A stretch of 64,000 nt of DNA from Streptomyces sp. NBC_00775 (GCF_036347135.1 NZ_CP108938.1:1178001-1242000); one strand, 5' to 3'; shown: positions 28,314 through 39,072, counted from the first letter of the stretch. Made by a program: numbers and translations. Notes: generated by a model not told the origin, from the sequence alone.

Positions 28314-29945
28314 TCACCGCTGCCGAAGTGGTATGTCGAGCAGCAGGGGGCGCGTCAACTCCGCTGCTCCGGAGACGAGTTCACGCACATGGTCCGCGCT
28401 CCCCGCCCGCACCGCGTCGATCCCGAAGAACCGCGCCGCCTGAGTGAAGTCGAGTGCGCCGAGCTCCGTGCCGGGACAGGGTCCGTGGCCCCCCATCGCC
28501 TCGTAGGTGTCCTGAAGTGTGCGGTAGGCGCCGTTGCTCATCACCGCGAACAGCACCGGCACCGCGCAGCGCGCCGCACTCCACAGTCCCTGGAGGCCGA
28601 AGAGCGCGCACCCGTCCCCGAGGACGGCGACCACCGGCCGCCCGGGCTCGGCGAGCGCACGGCCGACGGCTGCCCCGATCCCCCAGCCGAGACCGCCGCC
28701 GACTGTGTGCGTATAGCTGCCGGGCCGGTCGAGGTGTACGAGCCGGCGCAGCAACAGGCCGACGGTGATGGCCTCTTCGACAACCGCGGCGTTCCGCGGT
28801 AGTCCGCGCGCCACGGCGTGGGCTGCGGCCCAGGGTGCGAGCGGCGCCGCGGAGTACGCGGCCCGGGCGGCGGCCTCGGTACGGCCGCGTTCGGCCGTGT
28901 GCCGCTCGCCCGCGCGCAGCACCCGCGCTTTCGCGGTGTGCGCGGGCACGCGTTCGCGCAGCAGCTCGGCGAGCCGGTCGAGCGAGGGGGCGAGGGCGCC
29001 GACGAGTCCGGTGTCGGCGGGGAAGTTGCGGCCGATCTCGTCGGGGTCCGAGTCGAGCTGGACGACGGTGAGGCCGGGCGGCAGCGCGGGGCCAGGGCTG
29101 TAGTGGTGCGGGGTGAACGCGTGTGCGCCCGCGATCAGCACGGTGTCGTACGGGGCGAGCGCGGTACGGATCGCGTCGTGGCGCGGCGGCAGCATGCCGG
29201 CGTACAGGGGGTGCGTGGTCGGGAAGTTCAGGCAGTCGGCCATCGGCTGGTGGTGCACGGGGGCGCCACAGGCCTCCGCCACGCGCGCCAGCGCCGGGAC
29301 AGCGTTGTCGCGGCCCACTCCGTCCCCGGCGACGATGACGGGCCGGGCGGCCCCGCCGAGCAGGAAGGCGGCGCGCTCCAGACCAACGGCCGGCCCCGTA
29401 CGCGGTGTTGGCGTAGGAGGCGGAACCTCGACCTCGGTGTCCTCGGTCAGCAGGTCCATCGGTACGGAGAGGAACACCGGGCCCGCGGGCGGCCGTACGG
29501 CGAGGGCGAAGGCGCGGCGGACGGCGAGCGGCAGGTCACGGGCGTGCTGGACATCGACGGCCGCCTTGACCGCCGGACGGGCCAGCCCGAGGAGGTCGCC
29601 CGACAGCATGGGGTCCTGCTGGAGGTGGCGGCGGTCCTGCTGGCCCGCCATCACCACCAAGGGGGTGCGTGAACGGCGGGCGTTGAGCAGGCCGATGAGC
29701 CCGTTGGCGAGCCCGGCCGCGATGTGCAGGCTGACGAAGGCGGGCCGCCCGGTCGCGCGGGCGTATCCGTCGGCCATGGAGACGACGGCGCCCTCGTGGA
29801 TGCCGAGGACGTACTCGGGCGCGTCCTCGGCATCCACGAGGGCTGCCAGGAACGGCAGTTCGGTGGTGCCGGGGTTGCCGAAGACGCGGTCCACGCCCTC
29901 GCCGCGCAGGATGTCCAGCAGGGCGAGGGCGGGGCGGCGACCCAT
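28314..29945 (-). CDS. ThDP-dependent enzyme, benzoylformate decarboxylase-like
   Basis: 543 residues with the three domains of the pyruvate-oxidase/decarboxylase family. The N-terminal Pyr domain carries the catalytic Glu in GIHEGAVVSMADGYARATGRPAFV, a central Rossmann-like domain follows, and the C-terminal PP domain has the GDG...N thiamine-diphosphate motif (GDGCALFGLQG ... VMSNGAYRTL). The absence of FAD-type signatures and the AYRTLQDTYEAMGG segment fit benzoylformate decarboxylase in mandelate-type aromatic degradation, but other 2-oxo acids are possible. Grouped with an IclR regulator. Confidence 0.82.
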   Translation of the reverse strand: MGRRPALALLDILRGEGVDRVFGNPGTTELPFLAALVDAEDAPEYVLGIHEGAVVSMADGYARATGRPAFVSLHIAAGLANGLIGLLNARRSRTPLVVMAGQQDRRHLQQDPMLSGDLLGLARPAVKAAVDVQHARDLPLAVRRAFALAVRPPAGPVFLSVPMDLLTEDTEVEVPPPTPTPRTGPAVGLERAAFLLGGAARPVIVAGDGVGRDNAVPALARVAEACGAPVHHQPMADCLNFPTTHPLYAGMLPPRHDAIRTALAPYDTVLIAGAHAFTPHHYSPGPALPPGLTVVQLDSDPDEIGRNFPADTGLVGALAPSLDRLAELLRERVPAHTAKARVLRAGERHTAERGRTEAAARAAYSAAPLAPWAAAHAVARGLPRNAAVVEEAITVGLLLRRLVHLDRPGSYTHTVGGGLGWGIGAAVGRALAEPGRPVVAVLGDGCALFGLQGLWSAARCAVPVLFAVMSNGAYRTLQDTYEAMGGHGPCPGTELGALDFTQAARFFGIDAVRAGSADHVRELVSGAAELTRPLLLDIPLRQR

Positions 29946-30102
29946 GGGAGCTCCTCGATGGGGACGAGAACCGGTTCGCGGGTCAGCGTCCGGTCCCGCC
30001 CCCCGAGGAGCAAGCCCTGCATGTCACTCAGCGATACGTGACCCCATACGGTTCAGCGGCAGTCCGCCGACCGGGTCACTTCGCGTCGCTGGGCGTCGCG
30101 CC

Positions 30103-32295
30103 CTACTTGTCGCTGAACTTCTCGCCCTTCTCCGCCTTCTCCACGAGCAGCGCGGGCGGCGTGAACCGCTCCCCGTAGCGCTCGGCGAGTTCACGCGCGC
30201 GTGCCACGAACCCGGGCAGCCCAGCACCTGCCCCGGCGCCGCCGTCGTACCCGTTGATGTACTGGAGGACACCGCCGGTCCAGCCGGGGAAGCCGATGCC
30301 GAAGATGGATCCGATGTTGGCGTCGGCGACGGAGGTCAGCACGCCTTCCTCCAGGAGCCGGACGGTGTCCAGCGCCTCGGAGAAGAGCATGCGCTCCTGC
30401 ATGTCCGTGAAGGGGATCTCCTGGCCCGGCTTCGTGAAGTGCTCGCGCAGGCCCGGCCACAGCTTGCCGCGCTTGCCGTCCTCGCCGTACTCGTAGAAGC
30501 CCGCGCCTCCGCTGCGGCCGGTGCGGCCGAACTCGTCGACCATGCGGTCGATGACCGCCTCCGCCGGGTGCGTCTTCCAGGTGCCGCCCGCCTCCTCGAC
30601 GGCCTGCTTGGACTCCTTGCGGATCTTGCGCGGCAGGGTGAGCGTGAGCTCGTCCATCAGGGAGAGGACCTTGGCGGGGTAGCCGGCCTGGGCGGCGGCC
30701 TGCTCGACGGACGCGGGCTCGATGCCCTCGCCGACCATGGCGACGCCCTCGTTGATGAAGTGCCCGATGACACGGGAGGTGAAGAAGCCGCGCGAGTCGT
30801 TGACGACGATCGGGGTCTTCTTGATCTGCCGTACCAGGTCGAAAGCGCGCGCCAGTGCCTCGTCGCCGGTGCGCTCGCCCTTGATGATCTCGACGAGCGG
30901 CATCTTGTCGACGGGCGAGAAGAAGTGCAGCCCGATGAAGTCGTTCTGCCGCTCCACGCCCTCGGCGAGCGCGGTGATCGGCAGGGTCGAGGTGTTGGAG
31001 CACAGCAGCGCGTCCGGCTCGACGATGCTCTGGATCTCCTGGAACACCTTGTGCTTGAGGGCCGTGTCCTCGAAGACGGCCTCGATCACGGCGTCGCAGC
31101 CGGCCAGGTCGTTCGGGTCGGCGGTGGGCGTGATGCGGGCGAGCAGCGCGTCGGCCTTCTCCCGGGTCACACGGCCCTGGGAGACGTGCTTGGCGCAGAG
31201 CTTCTCGGAGTAGGCCTTGCCCGTGGCCGCCGCGTCGGCCGACACATCCTTCAGGACGACCTCGAGGCCCCCGTGGGCGCACGAGTAGGCGATGCCCGCG
31301 CCCATCATCCCGGCGCCGAGGACGGCGACCTTGCGGACCTGGCGCGGCTCGATGCCCTGGGGCCGGTTGGCGCCGGAGTTGACCGCCTGGAGGTCGAAGA
31401 AGAACGCCTGGATCATGTTCTTCGAGGTCTGCCCGGTGACCAGCTCGGTGAAGTAGCGCGCCTCGATGATCAGCGCGGTCTCGAAGTCGACCTGGGAGCC
31501 TTCGACGGCCGCCGCCATGATGTTGCGCGGGGCCGGGTAGGGCGCGCCGTTCAGCTGCTTCCTCAGGTTGGCCGGGAAGGCGGGGAGGTTGGCGGCGAAC
31601 TTCGGGTTCGACGGCGTACCGCCCGGGATCCGGTAGCCCGGCTTGTCCCAGGGCTGCTGCGACTCGGGGTTGGCGTCGATGAAGGCGCGCGCCTTGGCGA
31701 GCATCTCCTCGGGGGTGGCCGCCACTTCGTGGACGAGACCGTTCTCCAGGGCCCGCTGCGGCGAGTACTGGGTGCCCTGGAGCAGCACCTTCAGGAGGGC
31801 GTCCGTGATGCCCATCAGGCGGACGGTGCGGGTGACGCCGCCGCCGGCGGGCAGCAGGCCGAGGGTGACCTCGGGCAGGCCGATCTTGGAGCCGGGCGCG
31901 TCGAGGGCCACGCGGTGGTGGGAGGCGAGGGCGATCTCGTAACCGCCGCCGAGCGCCGCGCCGTTGATGGCGGCGACGACCGGCTTGCCGAGGGTCTCGA
32001 TGCGGCGCAGGCAGGACTTGATGTCCGTACCGAACTCGAAGGCCTGCTGGGCGTCCTCCGGGCCGGCCTTGATCATGTCCTTGAGGTCGCCGCCCGCGAA
32101 GAAGGTCTTCTTGGCGGAGGCGTAGATGATGCCGCGGATGGAGTCCTTCTCGGCCTCGGCGCGGTCGGCGATCGCCGCGATCGAGTCCTTGAAGGCCTGG
32201 TTCATGGTGTTGGCGGACTGGTTGGGGTCGTCGAGGACGAGGGTGACGACGCCCGTCTCGTCCTGTTCCCAGCGGATGGTGGTGCTCTCGGTCAT
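30103..32295 (-). CDS. fadB: Multifunctional fatty-acid oxidation protein (FadB-like)
   Basis: 730 residues. Enoyl-CoA hydratase domain (1-190: FAGGDL oxyanion segment, GGGYE with Glu120 and LPEVTLG with Glu142), then an NAD-binding 3-hydroxyacyl-CoA dehydrogenase domain with VAVLGAGMMGAG (327-332) and HFFSPVDKMPLVEII. The C-terminal dehydrogenase domains include NRVIGHF-like SRVIGHFINEG. It catalyses steps 2 and 3 of beta-oxidation and would pair with the thiolase just upstream (47 bases). The ATG at 32295 follows a GGAG-containing leader. Last gene of the operon read from 36977. Confidence 0.92.
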   Translation of the reverse strand: MTESTTIRWEQDETGVVTLVLDDPNQSANTMNQAFKDSIAAIADRAEAEKDSIRGIIYASAKKTFFAGGDLKDMIKAGPEDAQQAFEFGTDIKSCLRRIETLGKPVVAAINGAALGGGYEIALASHHRVALDAPGSKIGLPEVTLGLLPAGGGVTRTVRLMGITDALLKVLLQGTQYSPQRALENGLVHEVAATPEEMLAKARAFIDANPESQQPWDKPGYRIPGGTPSNPKFAANLPAFPANLRKQLNGAPYPAPRNIMAAAVEGSQVDFETALIIEARYFTELVTGQTSKNMIQAFFFDLQAVNSGANRPQGIEPRQVRKVAVLGAGMMGAGIAYSCAHGGLEVVLKDVSADAAATGKAYSEKLCAKHVSQGRVTREKADALLARITPTADPNDLAGCDAVIEAVFEDTALKHKVFQEIQSIVEPDALLCSNTSTLPITALAEGVERQNDFIGLHFFSPVDKMPLVEIIKGERTGDEALARAFDLVRQIKKTPIVVNDSRGFFTSRVIGHFINEGVAMVGEGIEPASVEQAAAQAGYPAKVLSLMDELTLTLPRKIRKESKQAVEEAGGTWKTHPAEAVIDRMVDEFGRTGRSGGAGFYEYGEDGKRGKLWPGLREHFTKPGQEIPFTDMQERMLFSEALDTVRLLEEGVLTSVADANIGSIFGIGFPGWTGGVLQYINGYDGGAGAGAGLPGFVARARELAERYGERFTPPALLVEKAEKGEKFSDK

Positions 32296-32342
32296 GAGGA
32301 GGGTCTCCGGTCTCCGTTGAAGTCTGATGGTCCGCTGGGGAG

Positions 32343-33557
<1,215 letters not shown>

Positions 33558-33605
33558 TGGTATGCCTTTCAGGAGAGCTGGGAGGGCTGAGCCGGGCCGG
33601 GAGGG

Positions 33606-34748
33606 TCAGCCCAGCAGGGAACGGCCGATGATCTCCTTCATGATCTCGGTGGTCCCGCCGTAGATGGTCTGGATACGGCCGTCGGTGAAGGCCCTGGCGA
33701 CGCGGTACTCCGTCATATAGCCGTAGCCTCCGTGCAGTTGGAGACAACGGTCAGCTACCCGCTTCTGCAGCTCGGTGGACCACCACTTGGCCATCGAGGC
33801 GTGCACTGCGTCGAGTTCGCCGTTCGAGTGATCGACGATGCAGCGGTCGAGGAACGTCCGGGTGACGGCGCACTCGGTGGCCATCTCGGCTATCTCGAAG
33901 CGGATGTGCTGGAGCTTGGAGAGCGGCCGTCCGAAGGCCTCGCGCTCCTTGACGTACTCGGTCGTGATCTCCAGCAGGTACTCGGCGGCGGCGATCCCGG
34001 CGACGGCGATGCCCATGCGCTCCTGCGCGAGGTTCGTCATGAGGTGGCCGAAGGCGCCGTTCAGCTCGCCGAGGAGGTTCTCCTTGGGCACGCGTACGTC
34101 GTTGAAGAACAGCTCGGCGGTGTCCTGCGACTTCTGGCCGATCTTGTCGAGGTTGCGGCCGCGCTCGAAGCCCTCCGTGCCGCGCTCGACGACGAGCAGG
34201 GAGAGCCCGTGAGCGCCGCCTTCGGGTGTCGTCTTCGCGACCACGATCACGAGGTCGGCGAGGATGCCGTTCGAGATGAAGGTCTTCGAGCCGTTGAGCA
34301 GCCAGTGGTCGCCCTGGTCCTCGGCATGTGTCTTGATGCCCTGGAGGTCGGATCCGGCGCCGGGCTCGGTCATGGCGATCGCCGTGATCAGGGAGCCGTC
34401 GCAGAATCCGGGCAGCCAGCGCCGCTTCTGTTCCTCGGTCGCCAGGTCCGTCAGATACGGCCCGATGATGTCGTTGTGGAGCCCGAGGGCGAGCCCGGCG
34501 GCGCCCGCGCGCGTGAACTCCTCGGCGAGTACGGCGCTGTAGCGGAAGTCGGCGTTGCCACCGCCTCCGTACTCCTCGGGCACGGCGAGCCCGAGCAGCC
34601 CCTGCTTCCCTGCCGCCCGCCAGGCGTCGCGCGAGACGATGCCGTCCTTCTCCCACTGCTCGTAGTGGGGCAGTACTTCCTTGGCGAGGAAGGTGCGCAC
34701 GGTCTCGCGGAACGCGTCGTGCTCGGCGGTGAAGATCTGCCGCTTCAT
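33606..34748 (-). CDS. Acyl-CoA dehydrogenase
   Basis: Flavoenzyme of 380 residues for the first step of beta-oxidation. Motifs: ITAIAMTEPGAGSDLQGI (flavin and substrate loop) and the C-terminal QLHGGYGYMTEYRVARAFTDGRIQTIYGGTTEIMKEIIGRSL. The operon contains only this one dehydrogenase. The chain-length or branching preference cannot be read from sequence; the company of a racemase suggests methyl-branched substrates. Confidence 0.92.
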   Translation of the reverse strand: MKRQIFTAEHDAFRETVRTFLAKEVLPHYEQWEKDGIVSRDAWRAAGKQGLLGLAVPEEYGGGGNADFRYSAVLAEEFTRAGAAGLALGLHNDIIGPYLTDLATEEQKRRWLPGFCDGSLITAIAMTEPGAGSDLQGIKTHAEDQGDHWLLNGSKTFISNGILADLVIVVAKTTPEGGAHGLSLLVVERGTEGFERGRNLDKIGQKSQDTAELFFNDVRVPKENLLGELNGAFGHLMTNLAQERMGIAVAGIAAAEYLLEITTEYVKEREAFGRPLSKLQHIRFEIAEMATECAVTRTFLDRCIVDHSNGELDAVHASMAKWWSTELQKRVADRCLQLHGGYGYMTEYRVARAFTDGRIQTIYGGTTEIMKEIIGRSLLG

Positions 34749-34791
34749 GCGGGAAACGCCTTCCTGGAGTTCATATACGGGCGAGCCCCTC

Positions 34792-35805
34792 TCAGAGCCA
34801 GCCCTTGACGGTTTCGATCAGCCTGGCCGGTTCCGGTCCGACGGGAATGACGTTGAGCATCGTCACTCCGGCCGCGCGGAAGGCCTCGACACGCTCGCGG
34901 ACGTACCCCTCCGGCCCGCACAGCGACATGAGCTCGCAGAACTCGTCCGGCACGGCGGCCTCGGCCTCCTTCTTCCGGCCGGACAGATACAGCTCCTGGA
35001 TCAGCCGGGCTTCCTTCGCGTAGCCGTACGCCACCGCGAGGTCGTTGTAGAAGTTCTTGCCGGGCGCGCCCATGCCCCCTACGTAGAGGGCGATCTTGGG
35101 TCGCGCGAGGTCGCGTACGGCCGCCGCGTCCTCGCCTATGGCGAGCAGTCCGCCGGCGACGGTCCGGAGCGGGCCGAGTTCGGGGTCCCGGCGCGCGGCG
35201 CCCTCCGCGAGCGGCGCACCCCAGACCTGGTGGGCCTTCTCCGGGATGAACAGGGTGGGCAGCCAGCCGTCGGCGAGTTCGGCGGTCATCCGGACGTTCG
35301 CGGGGCCCAGCGAGGCGACGTAGAGGGGTACTTCGGGGCGTACGGGCTTGGTGAGGATCTTCAGGGGTTTGCCCAGGCCGCCGGGGCGGGGCATGTCGGT
35401 GATGCCGTGGTGGTCGATGACCTCGCGGCGCAGGATACGACGGGTCAGTTCGATGACCTCGCGTGTCCGGCCCAGGGGCTTGTCGTACGCCTTCCCGTGC
35501 CAGCCCTCGACGACCTGTGGGCCGGAGGCGCCCAGGCCGATGATGGCGCGGCCTCCGGAGATCGCGTCGAGCCCGGCGGCGGTCTGCGCGATCAGGGCGG
35601 GGGTGCGCGAGTAGACGTTGAGGATCGCGGCGCCGATCGTCATGCGCTCGGTGCGGGCGGCCAGATAGCCCATGATCGTCGGCGCGTCGAAGCCGTAGGC
35701 CTCGGCGACCCAGACGGCGTCCAGGCCCGCGGACTCAAGGGCGGCGACGTCATCGGCGGCGCGGCGCGGGTCGCCCGCGTAGTCGAGCGGAAGGGAGAGC
35801 TGCAT
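34792..35805 (-). CDS. LLM class F420-dependent oxidoreductase
   Basis: 337 residues, luciferase-like TIM barrel: MQLSLPLDYAGDPRRAADDVAALESAGLDAVWVAEAYGFDAP, LGLGASGPQVVEGWHG, and the terminal RVEAFRAAGVTMLNV. Of the F420-linked oxidoreductase type in actinobacteria. The start ATG shares one base with the stop of the CoA-transferase gene (TGATG), so the two are translationally coupled. Its step in the pathway is unknown; reduction or oxidation of a CoA thioester side chain is a reasonable guess. Confidence 0.88.
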   Translation of the reverse strand: MQLSLPLDYAGDPRRAADDVAALESAGLDAVWVAEAYGFDAPTIMGYLAARTERMTIGAAILNVYSRTPALIAQTAAGLDAISGGRAIIGLGASGPQVVEGWHGKAYDKPLGRTREVIELTRRILRREVIDHHGITDMPRPGGLGKPLKILTKPVRPEVPLYVASLGPANVRMTAELADGWLPTLFIPEKAHQVWGAPLAEGAARRDPELGPLRTVAGGLLAIGEDAAAVRDLARPKIALYVGGMGAPGKNFYNDLAVAYGYAKEARLIQELYLSGRKKEAEAAVPDEFCELMSLCGPEGYVRERVEAFRAAGVTMLNVIPVGPEPARLIETVKGWL

Positions 35806-36977
35806 CAGGCGCCGTCCTTCCTCGGGTCGCTGTCTTTCATCGGGTCGCTGTCCTTCAGAAGGTGGGGTACGCCCCAGTCGCGGGCCACGTCCACCGTGTC
35901 GGCGCCCGGCTGAGCGGGGCCGGTGCGGACGGCGGTGTGGGTGACGGAGAAGCGGGGCGCGGGGGCCGGCTGGGTGATGCCGCCGTGGTCGACGAAGGTG
36001 CCGCGGGCGGCGAGATGGGGGTGGGCGGGCGCCTCGCGCAGCGACAGGACGGGGGCCACGCAGGCGTCGGAGCCCTCGAAGACCGCGGTCCACTCGTCTC
36101 TCGTACGGGTCTTGAAGCGGGCGGCGACCGCCTCGCGCAGCTCGCCCCAGCGGGCCAGGTCCTTGCGGGCCGAGGCCAGTTCGGCGATGCCGAGCAGTTC
36201 GGCGAACTCGGCGTAGAACTGCTGCTCCAGGGCGCCGACCGCCATGTACTGCCCGTCGGCCGTCTCGTACGTCCCGTAGTACGGGCAGCCGCCGTCCAGC
36301 AGGTTGGCGCCGCGCCGGTCCTGCCAGCCGCCGGCGGCGAGCATGCCGTGGATCATCGCGGCGAGGTGTGCGGCGCCGTCGACGATGGCCGCGTCCACGA
36401 CCTGTCCCGCTCCGGTCGCGCGTGCGTGGTGGAGTGCGGCGAGGACGCCGACGACGAGATAGAGCGAGCCGCCCGCGTAGTCACCGACCAGGTTCGCGGG
36501 AACCGTGGGCGGCTCGTCCGGCCGGCCGATCATGCCGAGGGTGCCGGTGAGGGCGATGTACGCGATGTCGTGCCCGGCGCGCTGGGCGAGCGGGCCTTCC
36601 TGGCCCCAGCCGGTCATGCGCCCGTAGACGAGCTTCGGGTTGCGGGCGTGGCAGGCACCGGGGCCCACGCCGAGGCGCTCGGCGACGCCGGGGCGGTAGC
36701 CCTCGATGAGGATGTCGGCGCGTTCGACCAGGTCAAGGACGCGTTCCTGGCCGTTCTCGGTCTTCAGGTCGAGGATCACGGACCGCTTGTTGCGGTTGGT
36801 GACGTCGTACTCCGGGTTGATCGCGAGCCCGGCGCCGCCGGGCCGGTCCACTCGGACGACATCCGCGCCGAGGTCGGCGAGGAGCATGGCCGCGAACGGG
36901 CCGGGACCGATGCCCGCCAGCTCGACCACGCGCACCCCGGCGAGCGGGCCGTGTCCTGGCGTCCCTGCCACTGCCAT
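35805..36977 (-). CDS. CaiB/BaiF CoA-transferase family protein, alpha-methylacyl-CoA racemase-like
   Basis: 390 residues. GVRVVELAGIGPGPFAAMLLADLGADVVRVDRPGG at the N-terminus and the catalytic Asp in NLVGDYAGGSLYLVVG fit alpha-methylacyl-CoA racemase, which converts (2R)- to (2S)-methylacyl-CoA so that an S-specific acyl-CoA dehydrogenase can act. ATG at 36977 with GGGGG upstream; an in-frame TTG at 36980 precedes it. The C-terminus contains a duplicated DSDP unit from an 18-bp tandem repeat. First gene of the operon and directly downstream of its promoter and operators. Confidence 0.88.
   Translation of the reverse strand: MAVAGTPGHGPLAGVRVVELAGIGPGPFAAMLLADLGADVVRVDRPGGAGLAINPEYDVTNRNKRSVILDLKTENGQERVLDLVERADILIEGYRPGVAERLGVGPGACHARNPKLVYGRMTGWGQEGPLAQRAGHDIAYIALTGTLGMIGRPDEPPTVPANLVGDYAGGSLYLVVGVLAALHHARATGAGQVVDAAIVDGAAHLAAMIHGMLAAGGWQDRRGANLLDGGCPYYGTYETADGQYMAVGALEQQFYAEFAELLGIAELASARKDLARWGELREAVAARFKTRTRDEWTAVFEGSDACVAPVLSLREAPAHPHLAARGTFVDHGGITQPAPAPRFSVTHTAVRTGPAQPGADTVDVARDWGVPHLLKDSDPMKDSDPRKDGA
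35822..35857 (-). repeat. Tandem 18-bp duplication in the racemase 3' end
   Basis: Copies at 35822-35839 and 35840-35857 differ by one base and encode the repeated KDSDP segment at the C-terminus. Confidence 0.7.
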
Positions 36978-37001
36978 CAAGCCCCCAGCACTGTGACACT
37001 A

Positions 37002-37047
37002 CTGATGTGACATCAGCGATGTTAAGAACGTGTTCCACATCGGGCAA
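37002..37047 (-). promoter_or_regulatory. Promoter and palindromic operator of the acyl-CoA oxidation operon
   Basis: On the minus strand TTGCCC (37047-37042) and TAACAT (37024-37019) are 17 bases apart. The perfect dyad CTGATGT-G-ACATCAG at 37002-37016 covers the expected transcription start, the position of a repressor site. Confidence 0.6.
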
Positions 37048-37057
37048 GCCCTGGACG

Positions 37058-37071
37058 AGCAAGCGCTTAGT
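37058..37071. promoter_or_regulatory. Second candidate operator, AGCAAGCGCTTAGT
   Basis: It has one mismatch to the AnCAAGnnCTTGnT pattern I recall for the KstR2 TetR repressor of actinobacterial steroid-ring acyl-CoA genes. It lies just upstream of the -35 element. Confidence 0.45.
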
Positions 37072-37119
37072 TAAATTCCGGTCGGCGGATGATGACGAAA
37101 CAGGCCAGAACGGGCCGCG

Positions 37120-37518
37120 TCAACGCTCGTCGAGCTCGGCGATCAGCTTCTTCGGCGCGATCGTCCGGTAGCTCTCCTCCACCCAGTCGCACAGCAGCTC
37201 CGCGGCCGGAGCGCCCCGCTCCGCCAGGGGTATGCGCACCCAGCCGGACGTGCCGAGGCCGTATCCGGCGGGCTCGGCGCCGGGCGAGGTGAGGGCGTGG
37301 GCATGCGCGGCGTCGTCCTTGAGCTTCAGGGTGACGCCCAGCGGATAGCTGCCGTCGTCGACGCCGAGGAAGACGAACACCTTCTTGTTCACCTTCGCGA
37401 CGGCCTCGCCCCAGGGGAACTCCTCCGAGGCGCCGGGCAGGCCGAGGGCGAACTCGCGTACCTTCTCCCACTTTTTCAGGGCGTTCTTCGGCACGGCCAC
37501 CGCTACCTCCGACCTCAT
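37120..37518 (-). CDS. MmcQ/YjbR family protein
   Basis: 132 residues, CyaY-like fold family (DUF419): WEKVREFALGLPGASEEFPWGEAVAKVNKKVFVFLG and GYGLGTSGWVRIPL. Members are described as DNA-binding or of unknown function. The ATG at 37518 is used; a GTG six codons later (VAVPKNALKKW) is possible. Divergent from the saccharopine dehydrogenase-like gene. Confidence 0.82.
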   Translation of the reverse strand: MRSEVAVAVPKNALKKWEKVREFALGLPGASEEFPWGEAVAKVNKKVFVFLGVDDGSYPLGVTLKLKDDAAHAHALTSPGAEPAGYGLGTSGWVRIPLAERGAPAAELLCDWVEESYRTIAPKKLIAELDER

Positions 37519-37590
37519 CGTCCGGCTGCTCGTACCTCACGCTAGCCTCAGCCACCGACAACGGCGCTTCGCGCACGGCTGAGAGGTGTC

Positions 37591-38763
37591 ATGAGCAGGC
37601 TGAACGGGACGGATCGCGCGTACGACATCGTGCTCTTCGGAGCCACTGGGTTCGTCGGGGAACTCACGGCGGAGTATCTCGCCGCCCACGCGCCCGAGGG
37701 GCTGCGCTGGGCGATCGCGGGGCGGAGCGCGGAGAAACTGGAGCGGCTGCGCGAGCGGCTGTCCGGCGCCCCCGGGGTACTCCGGGCGGACGTGGCCGAT
37801 CCGGAGTCACTGCGTGAACTCGCCCGGCACGCGCGTGTGGTGGCCACGACGGTCGGGCCGTACATCACGTACGGCGAGGAGCTGGTGGCCGCCTGCGCGG
37901 ACGCCGGGACCGACTACGTGGACCTCACCGGTGAGCCCGAGTTCGTGGACCTGATGTACGTCCGGCACGACGCCCGCGCGCGGGAGACGGGGGCGCGGCT
38001 CGTGCACGCCTGCGGCTTCGACTCGATTCCGCACGACCTGGGCGCGTACTTCACCGTGCGGCAGCTTCCCGAGGGGGTGCCGCTGAGGGTCGACGGATTC
38101 GTACGCTCCCAGGCGATGTTCTCGGGCGGCACCTTCGCCTCGGCGCTCAACCAGTTCGCGCGCGGGCGGCACATGCTCGCCGCGGCGCGGGACCGCAAAC
38201 GCCATGAGCCGCGTCTGATGGGGCGGCGGGCCATAGCGCCGCTGGGCGCTCCGCGGTTCGCCAAGGAGGTCGGGGCGTGGGCGCTGCCGCTGCCCACGAT
38301 CGACGCTCAGGTGGTCCAGCGGTCCGCGCGGGCCCTGGAACGGTACGGGCCCGACTTCCGCTACCGCCACTACGCGGCCGTCGAGCGGCTGCCGTTCGCC
38401 GTGGGCGGGGTCGCGGCGGTGAGCGCGGTCTTCGCGGCGGCTCAACTGCCGCCCGCGCGCCGCTGGCTGTCCGACCGGGTCAAGCCCGGGGACGGGCCGA
38501 GTGCCTCGCGGCGGGCGAAGAGCTGGTTCTCGGTGCGGTTCGTGGGCGAGGGCGGTGGACGCCGCGTCTTCACCGAGGTCGCGGGCGGCGACCCGGGCTA
38601 CGACGAGACCGCCAAGATGCTCGCCGAGTCGGCCCTGTCCCTCGCCTTCGACGACCTGCCGAAGACGTCCGGGCAGGTCACGCCGGCGGTGGCCATGGGA
38701 GACGCGCTGATGGAGCGCCTGCGCGAGGCGGGGATCACGTTCCGGGTGGCGGCTGTCCTGTAG
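37591..38763 (+). CDS. Saccharopine dehydrogenase-like NAD(P)-binding protein
   Basis: 390 residues with an N-terminal Rossmann motif DIVLFGATGFVGELTAEYLA (residues about 12-31) and DLTGEPEFVDLM, HACGFDSIPHDLGAYF. It matches the trans-acting enoyl reductase/saccharopine dehydrogenase-like family (as in M. tuberculosis Rv2449c and Rv2953-type proteins). It is likely an NADPH-dependent reductase acting on lipid intermediates. ATG at 37591 with GAGAGGTG upstream. Confidence 0.85.
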   Translation: MSRLNGTDRAYDIVLFGATGFVGELTAEYLAAHAPEGLRWAIAGRSAEKLERLRERLSGAPGVLRADVADPESLRELARHARVVATTVGPYITYGEELVAACADAGTDYVDLTGEPEFVDLMYVRHDARARETGARLVHACGFDSIPHDLGAYFTVRQLPEGVPLRVDGFVRSQAMFSGGTFASALNQFARGRHMLAAARDRKRHEPRLMGRRAIAPLGAPRFAKEVGAWALPLPTIDAQVVQRSARALERYGPDFRYRHYAAVERLPFAVGGVAAVSAVFAAAQLPPARRWLSDRVKPGDGPSASRRAKSWFSVRFVGEGGGRRVFTEVAGGDPGYDETAKMLAESALSLAFDDLPKTSGQVTPAVAMGDALMERLREAGITFRVAAVL

Positions 38764-38842
38764 TCGGGGCAGTCCGGACAGTCGGGGTGGTGCGGGCGGC
38801 CGGGAAGGTCCGGGCGGTCGGGATGGTCGAGGCAGTGGTAGC

Positions 38843-38989
38843 TCAGGACGACCATCCCGTGACCGTGTAGATCATCCCGCCTATCCAGGCGAGTCCGGCG
38901 ATCACGGCGAGGACCAGTGCGGCCATCACGGCGCGCTCGACGGGCTGGGCGGGGTGGGCGGCGGTCTTCGGGGCACGGTGCGTCGTCAT
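38843..38989 (-). CDS. Small single-pass membrane protein
   Basis: 48 residues: a polar N-terminus (MTTHRAPKTAAHPAQPVE), one hydrophobic helix (AVMAALVLAVIAGLAWIGG) and a short tail ending TGWSS. High GC3 and the clear helix support a real gene. Function unknown; such small proteins are common in Streptomyces. Convergent with the preceding reductase gene. Confidence 0.6.
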   Translation of the reverse strand: MTTHRAPKTAAHPAQPVERAVMAALVLAVIAGLAWIGGMIYTVTGWSS

Positions 38990-39072
38990 GCGGCACAGCC
39001 TGCCGATCATGACGGTGGAGCCACATCCGTACAGGTACTCAGAACACGTACTCAGTCAACGGATGGGGACCA

